The notes beneath the pieces are model-generated. The model was not told the origin of the DNA. It did not search any database and saw only the letters and a list, made by a program, of their open reading frames with translations. Below, one piece after another: positions 1 through 6,457 of a DNA stretch of 7,838 nucleotides (the stretch's first letter is position 1; each line of letters begins with the position of its first letter). Location: NCBI GenBank assembly GCA_021786135.1, contig JAJYNV010000429.1:1-7838 (forward strand), in the 5' to 3' direction. The stretch comes from Bacillota bacterium. GTDB lineage: Bacteria > Bacillota > Sulfobacillia > JAJZYS01 > JAJYTV01. The translations under genes were made by a program, and so were the position numbers.

Positions 1-553
1 ACAGGAGGTGGGTGCCCTGATGGATGGTGCGGGGATCCTCCATCATGTAGACGAGCAGTTCGCGCATCACCTGGCTGTAGAGGTGGTCCACCTCGTCGTC
101 GGTCTTCAGGAGCTCTTCCGCCGCCTGCGGGTCGCGGCGGACGTAAGCCCGGAGCGCGTCGCGCGTCATGCGCAGGGCCAGTTCCGCCATGCGCGGGATG
201 TCGATGAGCGGCTTCATCAGCGGCTCGTCGCCGATGCGCTCGGTGACGCGGGCGATGTCCACCGCATGGTCGGCCATGCGCTCGAGGTCGCCCACGATCT
301 TGATCGCGGTCCCCACGATGCGCAGGTCGGAGGCGGCAGGCTGCTGCAGGGCGATGATCTCGAGGCAGCGCGTCTCGATGTCGAGCTGCATGCGGTCGAG
401 TTCGTCGTCGCCTGCGACGATCTGGCGCGCGAGTTCGCGGTCGCCTTCCGCAAGCGATTTGACGGACTGGCCGATCCGCTCCTCCACCAAGGTTCCCATG
501 CGCAGGATGTCCTGCTGCAACTCCTCGAGTTCTTGATGGAATGTGCTGCGCAT
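1..553 (-). CDS. phoU: PhoU, phosphate signalling regulator (3' end outside window)
   Basis: PhoU is a cytoplasmic helical protein that links the Pst transporter to PhoR and keeps the Pho regulon off when phosphate is plentiful. The first 184 residues are visible; the family is usually about 215-235 aa, so roughly the last 30-50 are cut off by the window edge. It is all-helical with two repeats. The first carries the PhoU signature DLERMADHAVDIAR at 89-102, with the acidic residues that bind metal clusters in known PhoU structures. The second begins near residue 115 (MKPLIDIPRMAELAL) and has the TDDEVDHLY motif at 151-159. The ATG at 553 is preceded by AAGGGAG about 8 bases upstream and lies 15 bases after the pstB stop, so it is the last visible gene of the phoBR-pstSCAB-phoU operon. 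The match to PhoU is clear; the true C-terminus cannot be seen. Confidence 0.95.
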   Translation of the reverse strand, partial: MRSTFHQELEELQQDILRMGTLVEERIGQSVKSLAEGDRELARQIVAGDDELDRMQLDIETRCLEIIALQQPAASDLRIVGTAIKIVGDLERMADHAVDIARVTERIGDEPLMKPLIDIPRMAELALRMTRDALRAYVRRDPQAAEELLKTDDEVDHLYSQVMRELLVYMMEDPRTIHQGTHLL

Positions 554-568
554 CTCCCGTACTCCCTT

Positions 569-1327
569 CTAGCCGAATCGCCCCGTGACGTAGTCTTCCG
601 TCCTGGGGTCGCGTGGTCGTGTGAAGATGTCCCTCGTCGGCCCGAACTCTATGAGCTCCCCGCTGAGAAAGAAGGCGGTGTGGTCCGAAATGCGACCTGC
701 CTGCTGCATGTTGTGGGTCACGACGATCAGCGTGTAGTTTTCTTTGAGCGCATCGGTCAGCTCCTCGATCTTCGCCGTCGCCACCGGGTCGAGCGCCGAG
801 GCCGGCTCGTCCATCAGCAGCACCTCCGGCTCGATCGCGAGAGCCCTGGCGATGCAGAGCCGTTGCTGCTGACCGCCTGAAAGCTCGAAGGCGCTCTTCT
901 GCAACTTGTCGCGGACCTCGTCCCACAGCGCGGCACGCCTCAGGCTCTGCTCGACGATCTCGCGCAGCCGAGCCTCCGAGCGCTCGCCGTGGACACGCGG
1001 CCCGTAGGCGATGTTCTGGTAGATCGTCATGGGAAAGGGATTTGGGCGCTGGAAGACCATGCCGACCCGCTTCCTGAGACGTGCCGGATCCTGACCCCGC
1101 GCGTAGATGTCCTCGCCGTCCAGGAGCACCCGGCCGGTGACGCGCGCGCCGGGCACATGGTCGTTCATGCGGTTCAACGTGCGCAGGAAGGAAGACTTGC
1201 CGCAACCGCTTGGGCCGATGATGGCCGTGATGGTGTGTTCCTCGATCTCGACGCTGACGTCCTTGAGGCCCTGTGCTGCACCGTACCAGAGGCTGAGATT
1301 CTCTACGTTGATCTTAGCAGCACTCAA
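569..1327 (-). CDS. pstB: PstB, phosphate ABC transporter ATP-binding subunit
   Basis: Cytoplasmic ATPase that powers phosphate import through PstC/PstA. All ABC motifs are intact in this 252-aa protein: Walker A GPSGCGKS at 38-45, Q-loop Q93 within VFQRPNPFPMTIYQNIAYGP, signature LSGGQ at 149-153, Walker B VLLMDEP at 169-175, and switch histidine H205 in VVTHN. The segments FLRTLNRMND after Walker A and FQRPNPFPM at the Q-loop are characteristic of PstB rather than ABC ATPases in general. Length is normal for the family (about 250-260). The start is TTG: its sequence overlaps the pstA stop as TTGA, no ATG or GTG lies in frame before the conserved region, and the protein begins ahead of the usual first strand (AKINVENLSLWYG). 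Purine-rich GGGAGGGTAGG sits just upstream. It is the most conserved member of this Pst system and anchors the phosphate assignment of the more divergent membrane subunits. Confidence 0.97.
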   Translation of the reverse strand: MSAAKINVENLSLWYGAAQGLKDVSVEIEEHTITAIIGPSGCGKSSFLRTLNRMNDHVPGARVTGRVLLDGEDIYARGQDPARLRKRVGMVFQRPNPFPMTIYQNIAYGPRVHGERSEARLREIVEQSLRRAALWDEVRDKLQKSAFELSGGQQQRLCIARALAIEPEVLLMDEPASALDPVATAKIEELTDALKENYTLIVVTHNMQQAGRISDHTAFFLSGELIEFGPTRDIFTRPRDPRTEDYVTGRFG

Positions 1328-2076
1328 CGGAGCCTACCCTCCCGTCGCTCTCCGGCCAGCACCGCCGCCCCTCCCGCTGCCACCAAGGACAGCAGGAGCA
1401 ATAGCACCGCTGGCCAGAAGGCCCGCGCGTCGCGAACCCTGCCCGTGATCTCAAGATACCATAGCGCCGATGCGAGCGTGGTGCCGGCCTGCAAGGCAAG
1501 CCGGCCGCGCTCGAGAAGGCCCTGTGCCAGCAAGGCGACGAGCGCCGCCTCGCCCAGCGCTCGGCCGGCCACGCCGAGCAGGATGCCGGCCACCTCCCGG
1601 CGCACGAATCCGTAGACTGCGACGGCTGCCTCCGCGGGACGCGCACCGAGCGCCTGCGCCGCCTCCCCGGTCTCCCTGCGGCGGCCGAAGCTCTCTTCGG
1701 CGAGTAGCACGGTCTGCGGCAGGCAGAGGAGCCCGAGACCTGCGGTGACGAGGCCGATGCCGGGCACGGCGCCGAGCCTGTCGCCGAGCCACGTGAGCAG
1801 CGTCGCGCCCACGACCACGCTCGGCAGGGCGGCGCTCATGCTCAGCGCCATGCGCCAGCGCCAGCCGCCGGGTGTGAAGGCGAGGGCGCCCCCGGCCGCC
1901 ACACCGAATGCGGCACTCGCGGCCACCGCCCCGACCGCCCCGACGATGCTCGCGAGAAGGCTGCCGACGTCCGGTGGCCCCTTCGGCGGGCCAATGCCGC
2001 GCAGCACACCGAACCAGAGCAGCAGGAGCGCGGCCTGCGTCAGCCGGTAGCGCCCAAGTCCACGCCTAAAGGCCAT
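1324..2076 (-). CDS. pstA: PstA, phosphate ABC transporter permease (divergent, short)
   Basis: Inner-membrane permease predicted to pair with PstC to form the phosphate channel. It has 250 residues, against about 280-300 for typical PstA. Hydrophobic segments lie near residues 12-28, 38-67, 78-97, 104-126, 162-185 and 218-241. Family landmarks are recognisable though diverged: ALPSVVVG at 83-90 corresponds to the usual VPSIV-G motif; LCLPQTVLLAEES at 117-129 to the LP segment before the coupling helix; and GEAAQALGARPAEA through GRALGEAA (137-178) to the EAA loop that docks on PstB. The ATG start has AAGGGA about 9 bases upstream and overlaps the pstC 3' end by 11 bases; its own stop overlaps the pstB start by 4. 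PstA rather than PstC is assigned from gene order and the ALGA...GRALGE pattern. The general permease call is secure; the exact A/C label is somewhat less so. Confidence 0.88.
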   Translation of the reverse strand: MAFRRGLGRYRLTQAALLLLWFGVLRGIGPPKGPPDVGSLLASIVGAVGAVAASAAFGVAAGGALAFTPGGWRWRMALSMSAALPSVVVGATLLTWLGDRLGAVPGIGLVTAGLGLLCLPQTVLLAEESFGRRRETGEAAQALGARPAEAAVAVYGFVRREVAGILLGVAGRALGEAALVALLAQGLLERGRLALQAGTTLASALWYLEITGRVRDARAFWPAVLLLLLSLVAAGGAAVLAGERREGRLR

Positions 2077-2830
2077 GGGCCGAATCCCTTCCCAGCCAGC
2101 CCGTCAGGCCGCCAAGGAGGCCAAGCAGCAGCGCGATGCCACCCAGCGCAAGCACCCAGCGGCCCTGCGGCGGTGCCTGCGGCAGCTCGCCGAGCAAGGT
2201 GCCCGCGAGGCTGCCGGACGGCGCCAGGAGGTGCGGCCAGCTGTTCGCCCCCCCGACCAGGACGGAGACGAGTGCCGCCTCGCCGGCGATGCGCGCCGCT
2301 GCGGCGAAGGACATGCGGATCGTGGCCCTGCGCGTCGCCTGGCCGATTGCCCGGCCGGCGTCGTCCGGGCTGCAGCCGAGCGCCAGAGCGGCAAGATAGG
2401 TATCGCGCCAGGAGGCCGCCTCGCCCGCGACGCCCTCGGCTACGAGCGGCATCGTGGCGAGGCCGAGTCCGAGGCCCGCAAGCAGGCAACCGGGACCAAG
2501 GCCGATGCTGCGCAAGAACCCAAGGCCGCCCGCCAGCAGCGCGAAGGCGATCAGCACCCCCGGCGTGCCGGCCAGCAGCGAAACGGCAAAGGAGCTGCGC
2601 CCAGCGAGTCCGATCTGGAGACCGACACCCTCGCCGAGCACACCGGCCACTGCGCCACCGACGATCGAAACCAGGGCTGTGCCGGCAGCGATGCCGAGTA
2701 CGCCGTAGACACTGGGCGGCGCCCAGACCCAGGACGCGAAATCGACGGCGCCGAGCCCCGGCAGGCCCCATATCACGACCGCCGCGAGCGGAACGATGCA
2801 AAGGAACAGCACGACGCGCGTCTGGGTCAT
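2066..2830 (-). CDS. pstC: PstC, phosphate ABC transporter permease (divergent, short)
   Basis: Inner-membrane permease, partner of PstA. It is 254 aa where PstC is commonly 290-320. Membrane segments are visible around residues 5-26, 41-68, 83-105, 112-135, 178-195 and 224-247. Recognisable PstC-like positions include GTALVSIVGG at 50-59 (usual GTL-TS-IA), SLLAGTPGVLIAF at 84-96 (usual LAGIPSV-YG), GLATMPLVAEG at 123-133, and the EAA coupling region ALALGCSPDDAGRAI at 148-162 ending in RIAGEAALVSVLVGG at 180-194 (usual RAIGETMAV--V-GN). The ATG at 2830 was chosen because it overlaps the pstS-like stop as ATGA and immediately precedes the first membrane helix; a reading frame extending farther upstream is only the shadow of the preceding gene. 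The usual N-terminal cytoplasmic stretch is missing. Phosphate is the inferred substrate from the adjacent pstB, phoU and phoBR. Confidence 0.87.
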   Translation of the reverse strand: MTQTRVVLFLCIVPLAAVVIWGLPGLGAVDFASWVWAPPSVYGVLGIAAGTALVSIVGGAVAGVLGEGVGLQIGLAGRSSFAVSLLAGTPGVLIAFALLAGGLGFLRSIGLGPGCLLAGLGLGLATMPLVAEGVAGEAASWRDTYLAALALGCSPDDAGRAIGQATRRATIRMSFAAAARIAGEAALVSVLVGGANSWPHLLAPSGSLAGTLLGELPQAPPQGRWVLALGGIALLLGLLGGLTGWLGRDSAHGL

Positions 2831-3567
2831 GGCGCCAGGTCCTGCCGCTTCGCCACCGCGGCCACGAGGTCCGCCGCAAGGCTCGCCCGCAGGTCCCCCT
2901 CCCGCCAGATCGCGTAGGCTCTGTAGCGCAGGGGATAGTCCCTCTGTGAGGGCAATCGCCCATCCAGCCGCACGATCAGTCGTTGCGGCGCGAACGCAAG
3001 CTCGACGATGCCGATGCCGCCGGGCAGTGCTAGGACGAGATCGGATACCTGCCCGCTCGCGAGAGCGGTCAGAGCCCCAGGGCGCAGCCGGCCGCCGGCC
3101 AGTTGCCTGAGCCTCGCCCGGAGCCCTGAGCCATGGGCTCTCAGCACCAGCTCGATGGGCCGGTGCGGCCCCCCGAGCGCCGCCCAGTTGCGCACCTGCC
3201 CACGCAGGATGGCCTGCAGCGACTTGAGGCTCAGATTGCGCGGCAGCCCTGGTGCCGCGATCACCGCAAGCGTCGCGAGCGACACCTGCTTCATGGCGAT
3301 ACCAGGCATGCGGTAGGGCACGTCGACGAGCGCCAGGTCCGCACTGCGCCGCATCAGGGCCGCAAGGCCGTACGCCGAGCCCAGTGCGGAGACCGCGACA
3401 GGCCCGCCAGCCAGCACCTGGAGTCCAGGACGCGCCGCCTCCGCCAGCGGCAGGAGAGACGTCGCCCCGGCGACGCGCAGCGCCGGTCCCGGCAGCAGTT
3501 CGAGCAGCAGGATGAGGAGCGCGGCGACGGCCAGAACCGTCCGCCAGAGTTTGAGAAAGCGCTGCAC
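2827..3567 (-). CDS. pstS: PstS-like phosphate-binding protein (divergent, no lipobox)
   Basis: Predicted extracytoplasmic solute-binding protein that delivers phosphate to PstCA. Residues 1-33 form a signal peptide or N-terminal anchor: charged MQRFLKLWR, a leucine/alanine core at 11-24, then PGPALRVAGA. The 246-aa protein is shorter than usual PstS (about 290-340). PstS-type elements can be aligned by eye: GATS at 34-37 (usual GATF or GSTT), GSAYG at 63-67, LALVDVPYR at 78-86 (the Asp matches the ligand-binding Asp of E. coli PstS), LQAILRGQVRNWAALGG at 117-133 (usual L--IF-G-I-NW---GG), RAHGSGLR at 143-150 (usual R--GSGT), and YPLRYRAYAI at 211-220. The Thr of GSGT is replaced by Leu, and no cysteine lipobox exists although Gram-positive PstS is normally a lipoprotein. 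The start is GTG at 3567 with CGGGGGG upstream; a nearby ATG at 3569 is out of frame. It follows phoR by 23 bases. Another oxyanion is possible, but context favours phosphate. Confidence 0.8.
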   Translation of the reverse strand: MQRFLKLWRTVLAVAALLILLLELLPGPALRVAGATSLLPLAEAARPGLQVLAGGPVAVSALGSAYGLAALMRRSADLALVDVPYRMPGIAMKQVSLATLAVIAAPGLPRNLSLKSLQAILRGQVRNWAALGGPHRPIELVLRAHGSGLRARLRQLAGGRLRPGALTALASGQVSDLVLALPGGIGIVELAFAPQRLIVRLDGRLPSQRDYPLRYRAYAIWREGDLRASLAADLVAAVAKRQDLAP

Positions 3568-3590
3568 ATGGAGCCCCCCGCTCTCCCGAC

Positions 3591-4847
3591 CTATGCATCG
3601 CCCGACTGGGCCATGCCCGGAAGGCGGAGGTGGAAGGCGCTGCCGTGGCCCACCTCGCTCTCGACGGAAAGCTCCGCGCCGATCGACAGCGCGAGGTGGC
3701 GCGCGATGGCGAGACCGAGTCCCGATCCGCCGGTCGCACGCTGCCGCGAACGGTCCACGCGGTAGAACCGCTCGAAGATGTGCGGCAGGTCCGCCTGGGG
3801 AATACCGGGGCCGTCGTCCGCCACCGTCAGTTCGGCGGCGCCGCCGGACGACCCGATCTGCACCGTGATATGTCCACCCTCCTGGGTGTACTTCACCGCA
3901 TTGTCGATCAGCGATATGAGAATGCCCTCGATGCGGTCCCGGTCGGTCAGCGCGCCCGTCGGCTCACCGGCGACGCCGAGCGCGACCCCGCGGGCCTGGG
4001 CCTCTGGACCGTAGCGCTCCGCCACCGCTCGCGACGCCTCGAGGAGATCGACCCGCGTGCGCTCCGGACGCTCGCGGCCGCTCTCGATCGCGGCTAGGCG
4101 CAAGAGGTCGTCGACCAGCAGCGAGAGCCGCCTGGTCTCGTCGGCAATGTGCCGCACGAACCGGCGGCGATGCCCCTCGTCGACCTCATCGTCGAGCAGG
4201 GTTTCAGCGAAGCCGCCAAGCACGGTGAGAGGCGTCCTGAGCTCGTGCGAGACATTGGCGACGAACTGGCTCCGCACTTCGAGGAGGCGCCGTTCCTCGC
4301 TGACGTCGTGCACCACGAGCAGGGTACCGCCAGTGCCAGGTACCGGCGCGAGGTCGATCTGCAGGGTGCGCTCGCCTTCGCGACGCTCGAGCTGCAGTAC
4401 CTCACCCTGCTCCACGCGGTCGAGAGCCGACTCGAGCGCGTAGGTGTGCGTCATGGCCAGATGGTAGGTCTGCTCCACTTCAGGCGCCCAGACGCCGAAG
4501 ATGCGCTCGGCCGCCGGATTGATGACCTGCACGCGCCGGCGGGCATCGAGCAGCACGACCCCCGCGCGCAGGTTCCGGATGATGGCGAGGAAGCGCATGC
4601 GGTCGAGTTCGAGGGACGAAAGGCGTTCGGCCAACTGCTGCAAAACGTCGTTGAATCTCTCCTCGCGCTCGGCGAGGTCTCCTAGAGGCGCGTAGAACCG
4701 TTCTGGCTCCGCGCCGGCCGCCAGCGCCGCAAGCGCCCTCAGGACGAGATCGAACGCGCGCAGAGCGCGGCGGCGCAACACCAGGGCGGCCGCAAATCCG
4801 ACCGCCAGCCCCGCCAGCATGCCAATGACGAACAGCAGACCCGTCAT
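3591..4847 (-). CDS. phoR: PhoR-type sensor histidine kinase
   Basis: Membrane-bound sensor kinase that phosphorylates PhoB under phosphate limitation. The 418-aa protein has one N-terminal membrane helix (residues 3-24) followed at once by arginines, a helical linker (28-85), a PAS domain (about 85-185, with NLRAGVVLLDARRRVQVINP at its start), the HisKA dimerisation helix with phosphoacceptor H201 in FVANVSHELRTPL, and a HATPase domain with N box LIDNAVKYT (N316), G1 box DDGPGIP at 344-350, F box IFERFYRVD and G2 box GGSGLGLA at 373-380. There is no extracytoplasmic sensory domain, which fits the PhoR class that receives its signal through Pst and PhoU rather than binding phosphate outside the cell. 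The ATG at 4847 overlaps the phoB stop as ATGA and sits right before the membrane helix; there is no strong ribosome binding site, so translation is probably coupled to phoB. Family and pairing are clear from linkage to pst genes. Confidence 0.94.
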   Translation of the reverse strand: MTGLLFVIGMLAGLAVGFAAALVLRRRALRAFDLVLRALAALAAGAEPERFYAPLGDLAEREERFNDVLQQLAERLSSLELDRMRFLAIIRNLRAGVVLLDARRRVQVINPAAERIFGVWAPEVEQTYHLAMTHTYALESALDRVEQGEVLQLERREGERTLQIDLAPVPGTGGTLLVVHDVSEERRLLEVRSQFVANVSHELRTPLTVLGGFAETLLDDEVDEGHRRRFVRHIADETRRLSLLVDDLLRLAAIESGRERPERTRVDLLEASRAVAERYGPEAQARGVALGVAGEPTGALTDRDRIEGILISLIDNAVKYTQEGGHITVQIGSSGGAAELTVADDGPGIPQADLPHIFERFYRVDRSRQRATGGSGLGLAIARHLALSIGAELSVESEVGHGSAFHLRLPGMAQSGDA

Positions 4848-5521
4848 GGGGCGAAGCGGTAGCCCACACCGCGCACCGTTTCGATGAGACGCGGGTGCGA
4901 CGGCTCCACCTCCACCTTCTCCCGCAGATGGCGAACGTGCACGTCCACCGTGCGCGCATCGCCGTAATAGTCGTAGCCCCAAACCCGCTCAAGAAGCATC
5001 TCGCGCGTGAGTACCTGGCCCGGACGCTCCATCAGGGCCTGCAAGAGTCCGAACTCCGTCAGAGTCAGCTCGCGCTCCAAACCCTCGACGAAGCAGCGGT
5101 GCGCCGAGATGTCGATCTCGACACCGCCTGCCGCGAGGCGCTCGGTCGGAGGATCGGTCCGACGCAAGACGGCCCTGATGCGAGCGACAAGTTCGCGCGG
5201 CGAGAACGGCTTGCCAACATAGTCATCGGCACCCAGCTCGAGTCCGCGGACCCGATCCGCCTCCTCCGTGCGCGCCGTGAGCATGACGACGGGCACGCGG
5301 CTCTGGCGCCTCAGGGCGCGCAGGACCGAGACGCCGTCCAGCCCGGGCAGCATGAGATCCAGAACCACCAGGTCGGGGGACGCCTCGAGCGCCAGGCGCA
5401 AGCCCTCCTCGCCGTCCGCGGCCTGCTGCACGCGAAAGCCGGCCGTCTCGAGATGGAACGCCACGAGCTCGCGAATCGCTTCCTCGTCCTCGACGATCAG
5501 CACGGTGCCCTGACGGGCCAC
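4844..5521 (-). CDS. phoB: PhoB/PhoP-type response regulator (OmpR family)
   Basis: DNA-binding response regulator of the phosphate regulon, activated by phosphotransfer from PhoR. The 225-aa protein has a receiver domain (about 7-121) with the acidic pair E11/D12, phosphoacceptor D55 in LVVLDLMLPG, T82 in VVMLTAR and K104 in VGKPFSP. A winged-helix output domain follows (about 127-223) with LTLTEFGLLQALM, the recognition-helix region GDARTVDVHVRHLREKVE, and the C-terminal hairpin LIETVRGVGYRFAP. Two in-frame GTG codons compete as start: 5524 and 5521. I chose 5521 because AGGAGG at 5529-5534 is then 7 bases away, compared with 4 for the other; using 5524 adds one valine. No ATG is available. 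It heads the phosphate operon and its stop overlaps phoR by 4 bases. PhoB versus Bacillus-style PhoP is only a naming choice. Confidence 0.95.
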   Translation of the reverse strand: MARQGTVLIVEDEEAIRELVAFHLETAGFRVQQAADGEEGLRLALEASPDLVVLDLMLPGLDGVSVLRALRRQSRVPVVMLTARTEEADRVRGLELGADDYVGKPFSPRELVARIRAVLRRTDPPTERLAAGGVEIDISAHRCFVEGLERELTLTEFGLLQALMERPGQVLTREMLLERVWGYDYYGDARTVDVHVRHLREKVEVEPSHPRLIETVRGVGYRFAP

Positions 5522-5528
5522 CACGGTC

Positions 5529-5534
5529 CCTCCT
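5529..5534 (-). promoter_or_regulatory. Ribosome binding site of phoB
   Basis: A full AGGAGG Shine-Dalgarno reads on the minus strand, 7 bases before the GTG at 5521 and 4 before the GTG at 5524. It is the strongest ribosome binding site in the window and supports the shorter phoB start. It touches the proximal arm of the inverted repeat described at 5534-5568. Confidence 0.8.
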
Positions 5535-5568
5535 CTGCCAGAGCCGACCTCATCCGGATCATGGCAGA
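5534..5568 (-). repeat. 7-bp inverted repeat upstream of phoB
   Basis: In the 53-base gap before phoB the minus strand reads TCTGCCA (5568-5562), 21 bases of spacer, then TGGCAGA (5540-5534). The arms are perfectly complementary, and the second shares its last A with the AGGAGG ribosome binding site. An 8-base palindrome, ATCCGGAT (5552-5559), lies in the spacer. It could be an operator for a dimeric regulator, or an RNA stem next to the phoB start. A TTAAC element (5574-5578) overlaps the stop of the preceding gene and resembles a single half of a Firmicutes Pho box, but no second half at proper spacing was found. The repeat is directly visible; a regulatory role is inferred. Confidence 0.4.
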
Positions 5569-5574
5569 CAAAAG

Positions 5575-6438
5575 TTAAGGTCGCATTGCGCCTTCGCCGG
5601 CCGGGCGGACTTCCTCGTCCTGCGGGAGCTCCACTCGGCGCGCAGTGATGTTGGCGCTCAGAACATTCTGGGCCGTCATCTGCTCCACCATCAGCCGCAC
5701 GCGATCCCTGGCACGGGCCAGGGCCGTCGGCAGGTGGTGCCCGAAGACGACGGTGACGTCGAGGTGGAGCACAAGGCCCTCCGGCCACGTCTCCATGGCC
5801 ACCCGGCGCACCCTTGCGATGCCGGCGATCTCCTCCGCGGCGTGGGCCGCGATCGCGGATACGGCCTTGTCGTCGATCGTGAAGCGGCCGAGGTAGCTCC
5901 AGGTCGGCCGCACAACCGACTTCTCGATCACCATGGCACGGCGCTGGCCGCCGCTGCCCCGCAGGATGAAGCGGAGGGGGTCCACAAGATAGCCCGAGAA
6001 CGTGCGCTTCACCTCGACGATGGGCGCCGGGATGACGTGCTTGCCCTGCTCGCGGCGGATCTGCTGCGCGTGCAGGATCTCCTCGGGACTCGCGATGTCC
6101 TCGATGTGCACTACTTCCGCCGGCTGCGGCAGCCCGAGCACCTCGCAGATGCGTCGCACCATGCCGAGCGATGTGCCGAGCACCAGGACACGCCTCGGCT
6201 GGATTTCGCCCAGACGCTTGCGCATGGCCTGGGCATCGTCCGCGTCGGCGAAGATCGCCCGCCGCACGGCTGCCAGTTTGGACGGGGCACGCTTCGCGGA
6301 CTCCCCCGCGAGGATCTTTCCCTCGCGCACCAGGAGTCCGTCATCTATGATCGCCTCGGCGCCACGCTGGATGGCGACAAGTGACGCCCGATGGCTCTTG
6401 CCGGTGCCGCTCGGACCTACAAGCGCCACGACCTGCAA
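5575..6438 (-). CDS. P-loop ATPase with Asp23/Gls24-like C-terminal domain, function unknown
   Basis: A 287-aa protein of a family that I recall as conserved in Clostridia and relatives but not experimentally characterised. The N-terminal half is a P-loop NTPase: Walker A GPSGTGKS at 8-15 followed by HRASLVA, then AIIDDGLLV at 29-37, AGESAKRAPSK at 44-54 and the strand VLVLGTS at 84-90 with a following helix. A middle segment (HIEDIASPEEI at 111-121, GKHVIPAPIVEVKR at 132-145, FSGYLVDPL at 147-155) is typical of the family. The C-terminal part (about 171-272) resembles the Asp23/Gls24 fold: IEKSVVRPTWSYLGRFTI, then AAEEIAGIARVRRV, a beta-rich stretch LVLHLDVTVVFGHHLP, and VEQMTAQNVLSANITARRV. 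No signal peptide or membrane segment is seen. The start is TTG at 6438, seven bases ahead of the first core strand residues, with GGGAAGG just upstream; no other start lies nearby except an internal GTG at codon 4. It stands between the tyrA-aroH and phoB operons and may be co-transcribed with either. The substrate and partner are unknown. Confidence 0.8.
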   Translation of the reverse strand: MQVVALVGPSGTGKSHRASLVAIQRGAEAIIDDGLLVREGKILAGESAKRAPSKLAAVRRAIFADADDAQAMRKRLGEIQPRRVLVLGTSLGMVRRICEVLGLPQPAEVVHIEDIASPEEILHAQQIRREQGKHVIPAPIVEVKRTFSGYLVDPLRFILRGSGGQRRAMVIEKSVVRPTWSYLGRFTIDDKAVSAIAAHAAEEIAGIARVRRVAMETWPEGLVLHLDVTVVFGHHLPTALARARDRVRLMVEQMTAQNVLSANITARRVELPQDEEVRPAGEGAMRP

Positions 6439-6457
6439 AGACCTTCCCGTCCTTCTT

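Noticed and set aside
8..880. Long open frame of 290 codons on the plus strand.
   Set aside because: It runs antisense across phoU and pstB, both unmistakable; its product is rich in His, Arg and Val with no recognisable domain. Long spurious frames are expected opposite GC-rich genes.
2075..2949. Two long overlapping plus-strand frames (2075-2917 and 2173-2949).
   Set aside because: They lie opposite pstC and the end of the pstS-like gene. The products are Arg/Ala/Pro-rich without domains and are best explained as composition shadows.
3354..3569. ATG at 3569 on the minus strand, two bases from the chosen pstS GTG, opening a 71-codon frame.
   Set aside because: Its product departs at once from the PstS-like sequence and has no family features; the GTG frame gives a signal peptide and a full binding-protein domain.
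4848..4982. Possible N-terminal extension of PhoR to an ATG at 4982.
   Set aside because: The extra 45 residues are encoded opposite no free sequence but inside phoB in another frame, have low-complexity Gly/Arg content, and precede a natural start with ATGA overlap and membrane helix.
5574..5578. Firmicutes-type Pho box upstream of phoB.
   Set aside because: Only one TTAAC-like half-site is present; no second repeat at the expected spacing could be found in the gap.
5525..5788. Possible N-terminal extension of PhoB up to 5788.
   Set aside because: The extension lies within the P-loop gene in a different frame and is Arg/Pro-rich; receiver domains start where the GTG with the AGGAGG site places it.
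5734..6384. Plus-strand frame of 216 codons opposite the P-loop gene.
   Set aside because: Its product has no recognisable motifs and the opposite strand carries an intact Walker A protein.
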